Positions 58,716-64,000 of a DNA stretch of 64,000 bases are shown here, piece after piece. Both the position numbers and the translations under genes were made by a program. The stretch spans positions 23,946,577-24,010,576 of the forward strand of contig NC_092582.1 in NCBI RefSeq assembly GCF_037975245.1, written 5' to 3'. Every line of letters begins with the position of its first letter. Positions within the stretch are counted from its first letter, which is position 1. Source of the DNA: Apostichopus japonicus. Taxonomy: Eukaryota > Echinodermata > Holothuroidea > Aspidochirotida > Stichopodidae. Under the pieces are notes generated by a model. The model did no database searches. It was given only the letters and a program-made list of their open reading frames with translations, and was not told where the DNA came from.

Positions 58716-60022
58716 CATTACGTAGACCTACTGAGATATAACAGGGGTAGGGTACTAATTGCGTATTAAGATATAACAGAGGATTGTACTCATTACGTAT
58801 TGAGATATTACAGGGGTAGGGTACTCATTACATTTTGAGATATTACAGGGGTAGGGTACTCATTAAGTATTGAGATATAACAGAGGTAGGGTACTCATTG
58901 CGTTTTGAGGTATTACAGGGGTAGGGTACTCATTACGTATTAAGATATATAAGAGAAAGGGTACTTATTACGTATTGAGATATAACAGGGGTATTGTCCT
59001 CATTACGTTTGAGATATTACAGTGGTAGGGTACTCACTAGGTATTGAGATATAACAGAGGATTGTACTCATTACGTTTGAGATATTACAGGGGTAGGGTA
59101 CTCATTACGTTTTGAGATATTACAGGGGTAGGGTACTCATTACGTATTAAGATATAACAGAGGTAGGGTACTCATTACGTATTGAGATATATAAGAGAAA
59201 GGGTACTCATTACGTAATTGATATATTCCAGGGGTATGGTCCTCATTACGTTTTGCGATATTACAGTGGTAGGGTACTCACTAGGTATTGAGATATAACA
59301 GGGGTAGGGTACTCATTGCGTATTAAGATATAACAGGGGTAGGGTACTCATTACGTATTGATATATTACAGAGGTAGGGTACTCATTACGTATGGAGATA
59401 TATAAGAGAAAGGGTACTCATTACGTATTGATATATTACAGGGGATGGTCCTCATTAGGTTTTGCGATATTACAGTGGTAGGGTACTCACTAGGTATTTA
59501 GAAATAACAGAGGATTGTACTCACATTACGTTTGAGATATTACAGAGGTAGGGTACTCATTTTGAGATATTACAGGGGTAGGTTACTCATTACGTATTAA
59601 GATATAACAGCTGGTAGGGTACTCATTACGTATTGAGATATATAAGAGAAAGGGTACTCATTACGTATTGAGATATTCCAGGGGTATGGTCCTCATTACG
59701 TTTTGCGATATTACAGTGGTAGGGTACTGACTAGGTATTGAGATATAACAGGGGTAGGGTACTCATTACGTATTGATATATTACAGAGGTAGGGTACTCA
59801 TTACGTATTGAGATATATACGAGAAAGGGTACTCATTACGTATTGAGATATTCCAGGGGTATGGTCCTCATTAGGTTTTGCGATATTACAGTGGTAAGGT
59901 ACTCACTAGGTATTTTGATATAACAGAGGATTGTACTCACATTACGTTTGAGATATTACAGAGGTAGGGTACTCATTTTGAGATATTACAGGGGTAGGGT
60001 ACTTAGTACATATTAAGATATA
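58716..60022 (+). repeat. 33-bp minisatellite array
   Basis: About 38 copies of a roughly 33-34-bp unit close to GGGTACTCATTACGTATTGA plus GATATTACAGGGGTA. Variants (CACTAGGTATTGAG, GATATATAAGAGAAA, GGTCCTCATTACGTTTTG) recur in a fixed order, so multi-unit blocks of about 300 bp have been duplicated. The array ends 25-30 bp before the acceptor of exon 8. Confidence 0.92.
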
Positions 60023-60053
60023 ATTCTTTTCTTTCTATTTTTCAGGGATGCAG

Positions 60054-60098
60054 CACAGAAGCGGACAAGTTCTAGGAAGGAATGCACAGTCTTGTGAG
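60054..60098 (+). CDS. Exon 8 (micro-exon, two possible acceptors)
   Basis: A pyrimidine-rich tract (TTCTTTTCTTTCTATTTTTC) precedes two AGs. Using CAG at 60051-60053 gives a 45-nt phase-0 exon, HRSGQVLGRNAQSCE, with donor GTTAGT. Using the stronger CAG at 60043-60045 gives GCSTEADKF and an immediate TAG stop at 60073-60075, which would make this the last coding exon. The two choices give different C-termini from one exon. The donor is moderate. Confidence 0.48.
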
Positions 60099-60465
60099 GT
60101 TAGTAAGGAATATCGCAGCTGAACGTGACACACTGTAATAATCAAATGTTTTTGGGGGGAATGAGATTTGCTGTAACAAACACTAACAAATAAGTACTTG
60201 AGAATCCAGGTTGCTACTAAACGGTGTCAAATTTATTTCTCAACTCAAACCAAATCGTAACAAAATGAATTTTCGTCAGGAGAGATCCAATTTGGCATCT
60301 AAAAGTTGGTTAGTAAGAAGGGGCGGTGGCGGGGGCGGGGTTTGGGAGGGGGATATTTTCTCATAAAGTAATTTAGACTGGGTTCTGAATATTCTGACAG
60401 GGTTAAAACGTTAGGATGCATCATTTGTAAACTGATAAACATCTTCTATAAGAAGTACTGACAAC
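60099..60465 (+). other. Intron 8, first part
   Basis: No recognised feature apart from a G-rich patch at 60318-60350. Confidence 0.4.
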
Positions 60466-62545
60466 TAATAGGTGATGCCTGTTATTCTGCGTAGCAGGGA
60501 TCTATGTCACTATGTGTAGCAGGTGATGCCTGTTGTTCTTTGCAGCAGGGATCTATGTCACTATGTGTAGCAGGTGATGCCTGTTGTTCTGTGCAGCAGG
60601 GATCTACGTCACTATGTGTAGCAGGTGATGCCTGTTGTTCTGTGCAGCAGGGATCTATGTCACTATGTGTAGCAGGTGATGCCTGTTGTTCTGTGCAGCA
60701 GGGATCTATGTCACTATATGTAGCAGGTGATGCCTGTTATTCTGTGTAGCAGGGATCTCCGTCAGTCTGTGTAGCAGTTGATGCCTGTCTTTCTGTAAAG
60801 CAGGGATGTCTCTCAGTATGTAATGCAGGTGATGCCTGTTATTATGTGTAGCAGGGGTCTCTGTTAGTCTGTGTAGCAGGTGATATGCTGTTATTACTGT
60901 ATGTGTAGCAAGGATCTTCGTCTGTCTACGTAGCAGGTGATACCTGTTATTATGTGTAGCAGAGATCTCTGTCAGTATATGTAGCAGCTGATGCATGTTA
61001 TTCTGTGTAGCGTGTATCTCCGTCTGTCTGTGTAGCAGGTGATGCCTGATTTCTGTGTAGCATGGATCTCGGTCAGTATGTGTAGCAGTTGATTCCTGTT
61101 ATTCTATGTAGGAGGGATCTATGTCAGTCTGTTAGCAGGTGATTCCTGTTATTCTTTGTAGCGGGGATCTCTGCCAGTATGTGTAGCAGGTGATGTAGCA
61201 GGTGATTCCTGTTATTCTATGTAGCAGGGATCTCTGTCAGGGTTATGTAGCAGGTGATGCCTGTTATTTGTAGAAGGGATATGTCAGAATGTGTAGCAGG
61301 TGATGCTTGTTATTCTGTGTAGCAGGGATCTCTGTCAGGGTTATGTAGCAGGTGATGCCTGTTATTTGTAGAAGGGATATGTCAGTATGTGTAGCAGGTG
61401 ATGCCTGTTATTCTGTGTAGCAGGGATGTCTCTCAGTATGTAATGCAGGTGATGCCTGTTATTATGTGTAGCAGGGGTCTCTGTTAGTCTGTGTAGCAGG
61501 TGATATGCTGTTATTACTGTATGTGTAGCAAGGATCTTCGTCTGTCTACGTAGCAGGTGATACCTGTTATTATGTGTAGCAGAGATCTCTGTCAGTATAT
61601 GTAGCAGCTGATGCATGTTATTCTGTGTAGCGTGTATCTCCGTCTGTCTGTGTAGCAGGTGATGCCTGATTTCTGTGTAGCATGGATCTCGGTCAGTATG
61701 TGTAGCAGTTGATTCCTGTTATTCTATGTAGGAGGGATCTATGTCAGTCTGTTAGCAGGTGATTCCTGTTATTCTTTGTAGCGGGGATCTCTGCCAGTAT
61801 GTGTAGCAGGTGATGTAGCAGGTGATGCTTGTTATTCTGTGTAGCAGGGATCTCTGTCAGGGTTATGTAGCAGGTGATGCCTGTTATTTGTAGAAGGGAT
61901 ATATCAGTATGTGTAGCAGGTGATGCCTGTTATTCTGTGTAGCAGGGATGTCTCTCAGTATGTAATGCAGGTGATGCCTGTTATTATGTGTAGCAGGGAT
62001 CTCTGATAGTCTGTGTAGCAGATGATATCCTGTTATTATGTATAGCAGGTGATTCATGTAATCTGTGTAGTAGGGATCTCTTTCAGTCTGTGTAGCAGGT
62101 GATTACTGTTATTCTGTGTAGCAGGGATCTCTGTCAGTCTGTGTAGAAGGTGATTCCTGTACTCTGTGTAGCAGCAGAGGGATCTCTGTCAATCTGTGTA
62201 GCAGGTGATGCCTGTTATTCTGTGTAGTATGGATCTCTGTCAACCTGTGTGGCAGGTGCTGCCTGTTATTCTGTGTAACAGCCGAGGTATCGCTGTCAGT
62301 CTGTGTAGCAGGTGGTTCCTGTTATTTTGTGTAGCAGGGATCTCTGTCAGTATGTGTAGCAGGTGATTCCTGTTATTCTGTGTATCATGGATCTCTGTCA
62401 GTATGTGTAGCAAGTGATTCCTGTTATTCTGTGTAGCAGGGATCTCTGTCGGCCTGTGTAGTAGTTGATTCCTGTTATTCTGTGTAGCAGAGATATTTCT
62501 CAGTCAGTGCAGTATGTGATGCCTGTTATGCTGTACAGCAGGCAG
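60466..62545 (+). repeat. 51-bp minisatellite with higher-order duplication
   Basis: The unit is close to GTAGCAGGTGATGCCTGTTA plus TTCTGTGTAGCAGGGATCTCTGTCAGTCTGT. A block of about 400 bp starting at 60801 recurs at 61421 (offset 620 bp) with the same private variants, for example TAATGCAGG, TGATATGCTG and AGCGTGTATC. A shorter part recurs at 61943. Because 51 is a multiple of three, open frames of 17-residue repeats appear and are not genes. Confidence 0.93.
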
Positions 62546-62670
62546 TATGTGAAACAAGTGACATCTGGAGTTTTCTGTCATTCCTTCATTAACTGCAATT
62601 GTTCGTGGAGGTGACAACACTTTTAAAAAGTAATAATTTGTTATCTTTCTATTTTACATATTTGAACTAG

Positions 62671-62766
62671 GGTTATCGCCACGAGGAACAGCAGATGTCT
62701 TACTCGGAGTACTCTTCCAGAGAGAGAGAGACAGAGAGGTGGAGGTGGAGGGAGGTGGAGGTGTAG
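62671..62766 (+). CDS. Candidate terminal exon 9
   Basis: Acceptor TTTGAACTAG after a moderately pyrimidine-rich tract. Phase-0 reading gives GYRHEEQQMSYSEYSS followed by an Arg/Glu/Trp-rich stretch (RERETERWRWREVEV) and TAG at 62764-62766. The second half arises from a GAGA/GGAGGT low-complexity tract. It is used only if exon 8 is read from its second acceptor. An AATAAA lies 260 bp downstream. Confidence 0.42.
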   Translation, partial: GYRHEEQQMSYSEYSSRERETERWRWREVEV

Positions 62767-62880
62767 ACAGCTGGGTGGTGAGAGGTGGAGATGGGGGGAG
62801 CTGGGTGGAGAGAGCTGGACAGAGAGAGAGAGAGAGCTGGGTGGAGAGAGAGGGGGAAGGGGGAGCTGGACAGAGAGATA
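62730..62880 (+). repeat. GA/GGT low-complexity tract
   Basis: Alternating GAGAGA and GGTGGAG/GCTGG words, overlapping the end of candidate exon 9. The open frames on both strands here are low-complexity. Confidence 0.8.
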
Positions 62881-64000
62881 GTCTGACACTCTTTTCAGTA
62901 ACGTCTCCGGAGATGTCATAGCAGACTGTTTTATTTTGTTAACCGTCTTTTCCTCTCTCATTATTGATCATATATTTTGCGAGTAGATATTAATTATCAA
63001 CGATTCTCGTCTTCAAACAAAATTAAAATAAATGTTGAGAGGACTTAGCCTTTCCATTTCTGCTGAACTCATTATTTTCTATAGACACGTGACGTATAGA
63101 ACGCATTACCTGATACTTCGTCATATATCGATTGTTCCATCACGCTTTTATACTATATAATTGACGGAGGCACCGGGACATATATTAAAGTGGATAAAAT
63201 GTAATACGGTAGGCATAAGTACAGACAATTACCTTCAACATTTGGAAGCAAAAAAAAATCAAGAAACAAAACAGAGAAAATATGAGACAGCTGAGAGCTT
63301 GACCTCCGCCCAAGACCTGGGATCACCCTCCCCGGGAGAATCAAACTACATTAGAGACCACCCGGTGAATGTGCTGTACCCATGTGGACTGGTTTAGCTC
63401 GCAAGCACTCTGTCTACCTTATTCCTAATCTAGAAGACCCCTTACCCCTCACCAGAGCCAAGGCCTCCTCCCAGCGAATAAAGTCAAACTTGTCAAGGGA
63501 ACTTTAATATGAATATACCAATCGATTGGTCACACCTAACTAACTTAAAGTTAGGAAACCCATTTGTCATATTTGAAAACTTTGAAATTCGTGAACCTTG
63601 GGGTAGGAGGAGGGGGGTGGGGATGGGTGGGGATTGTCTTCAGATCAATGTGATATCTATTGTATATCTTTGACAGAGAATAATCAATTGTGAAGATGGT
63701 TGTATAATATACCAATGTAACTTCTCAGTGAAATGATTTAACCTCTTATGCTTAATTTTGTCTTTCGACAATTACAATGAAACTTATACGTATTTTTTTT
63801 TATTAACTTCGAAACCGTTTACAAATATTTAGTTTTTTTTTACTGTTTGCGTTTTGTCATAATGTAATCATATTGAAAATTCATCGAATGTGTTGGAGAC
63901 AATATAATCTCTATCATAGGTCAACAATAGCATGTTACACTATAATTGATCTGTAATATTGAAGTTGTCTTACTGGAGAAAATAAACTCGAGGACGATTT
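62767..64000 (+). other. 3' end and downstream region
   Basis: Candidate 3' UTR followed by AT-rich DNA. No further gene recognised. A G-rich patch occurs at 63600-63640. A 78-codon frame at 63161-63397 ends in a phrase VNVLYPCG that faintly recalls LINE-type zinc-finger ORFs, but it is too short to call. Confidence 0.4.
63027..63032 (+). terminator. Candidate polyadenylation signal
   Basis: AATAAA about 260 bp after the TAG of candidate exon 9. A second AATAAA occurs at 63477-63482. Such hexamers are common in AT-rich DNA, so this is weak support on its own. Confidence 0.35.

Larger units (their letters stand above)
6185..62766 (+). other. Gene model: LRR-type gene with acidic tail, ten exons
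   Basis: This entry joins the exons listed separately. Reading phase carries across every proposed junction: exons 1 and 2 meet at phase 0, exon 2 ends two bases into a codon that exon 3 completes, exon 3 ends one base into a codon that exon 4 completes, and all later junctions are phase 0. The lengths are 75, 209, 77, 56, 36, 45, 45, 165, 45 and 96 nt, totalling 849 nt or 282 residues plus stop. The product would be an LRR-like region of about 140 residues followed by an acidic Ser/Asp/Glu/Gly tail. The LRR part resembles the C-terminal LRRs of NLR-type receptors, but no NACHT domain is visible, so this is either a short relative or the 3' part of a gene that starts upstream. The model is built by eye from splice signals and phase, with no transcript evidence. 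Confidence 0.5.

Noticed and set aside
60504-60749. Cys-rich 17-residue repeat peptide
   Set aside because: It follows exactly the 51-bp minisatellite unit, breaks where the units degenerate, and has no splice or start context.
63161-63397. Possible LINE ORF fragment ending VNVLYPCG
   Set aside because: The resemblance to zinc-finger-containing LINE ORFs is a few residues only and the frame then stops. Not enough to call.

Overview
This is a eukaryotic window, most likely from a marine invertebrate deuterostome. An echinoderm is my best guess, with low-to-moderate confidence. The signs are AT-rich DNA with long introns, tiny exons with GT..AG borders, a leucine-rich-repeat (LRR) coding exon like those of NLR-type immune receptors, a DIRS1-type retrotransposon, foldback-like elements built from 15-bp tandem repeats (an architecture described for the TU elements of sea urchins), and SINE-like, hAT-like and ISL2EU-like repeats. 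Nothing looks bacterial. Most open frames in the window are chance or repeat-derived.

Host gene. One plus-strand gene appears to run through almost the whole window. I followed reading phase across splice sites and found a chain in which every junction is phase-compatible: candidate first exon 6185-6259, LRR exon 8570-8778, then 26275-26351, 31640-31695, 43921-43956, 46954-46998 and its copy 47657-47701, 48859-49023, 60054-60098 (alternative start 60046), and 62671-62766 with a stop, followed by AATAAA at 63027. The summed coding length is 849 nt (282 aa plus stop). The N-terminal half is LRR-like and the C-terminal half is an acidic, Ser/Asp/Glu/Gly-rich tail made from micro-exons. A 703-bp tandem duplication, with one mismatch seen, has doubled one 45-bp exon. 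The first and last exons are the least certain.

Repeats, left to right. Intron 2 (8.8-26.3 kb) holds a diverged segmental duplication (10.3 and 13.7 kb), two foldback-like pairs of inverted minisatellites (11.9-13.7 kb and 14.95-21.1 kb), a SINE, and a decayed ISL2EU/Harbinger-type DNA transposon (16.3-18.6 kb) with a DDE transposase relic and a YqaJ-nuclease-like relic. Intron 3 carries a hAT-like non-autonomous element with perfect 8-bp target duplications (28.8-29.8 kb). Intron 4 holds another element with a perfect 8-bp target duplication (36.4-37.06 kb), duplicated intron blocks, a 1.7-kb array of a 21-bp unit (40.7-42.4 kb) and a 20-bp-periodic cluster of CRE palindromes (43.57 kb).

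The 11-kb intron between 49023 and 60046 contains an apparently intact DIRS1-like element (50126-56682). It has inverted terminal repeats, an internal complementary region, and three overlapping open frames (Gag-like, RT-RNase H, tyrosine recombinase). Its right end is fused directly to an internally deleted second DIRS copy (56683-57838), and AT microsatellite lies on both sides of the pair. Two further minisatellite arrays (58.7-60.0 and 60.5-62.5 kb) flank the penultimate exon.
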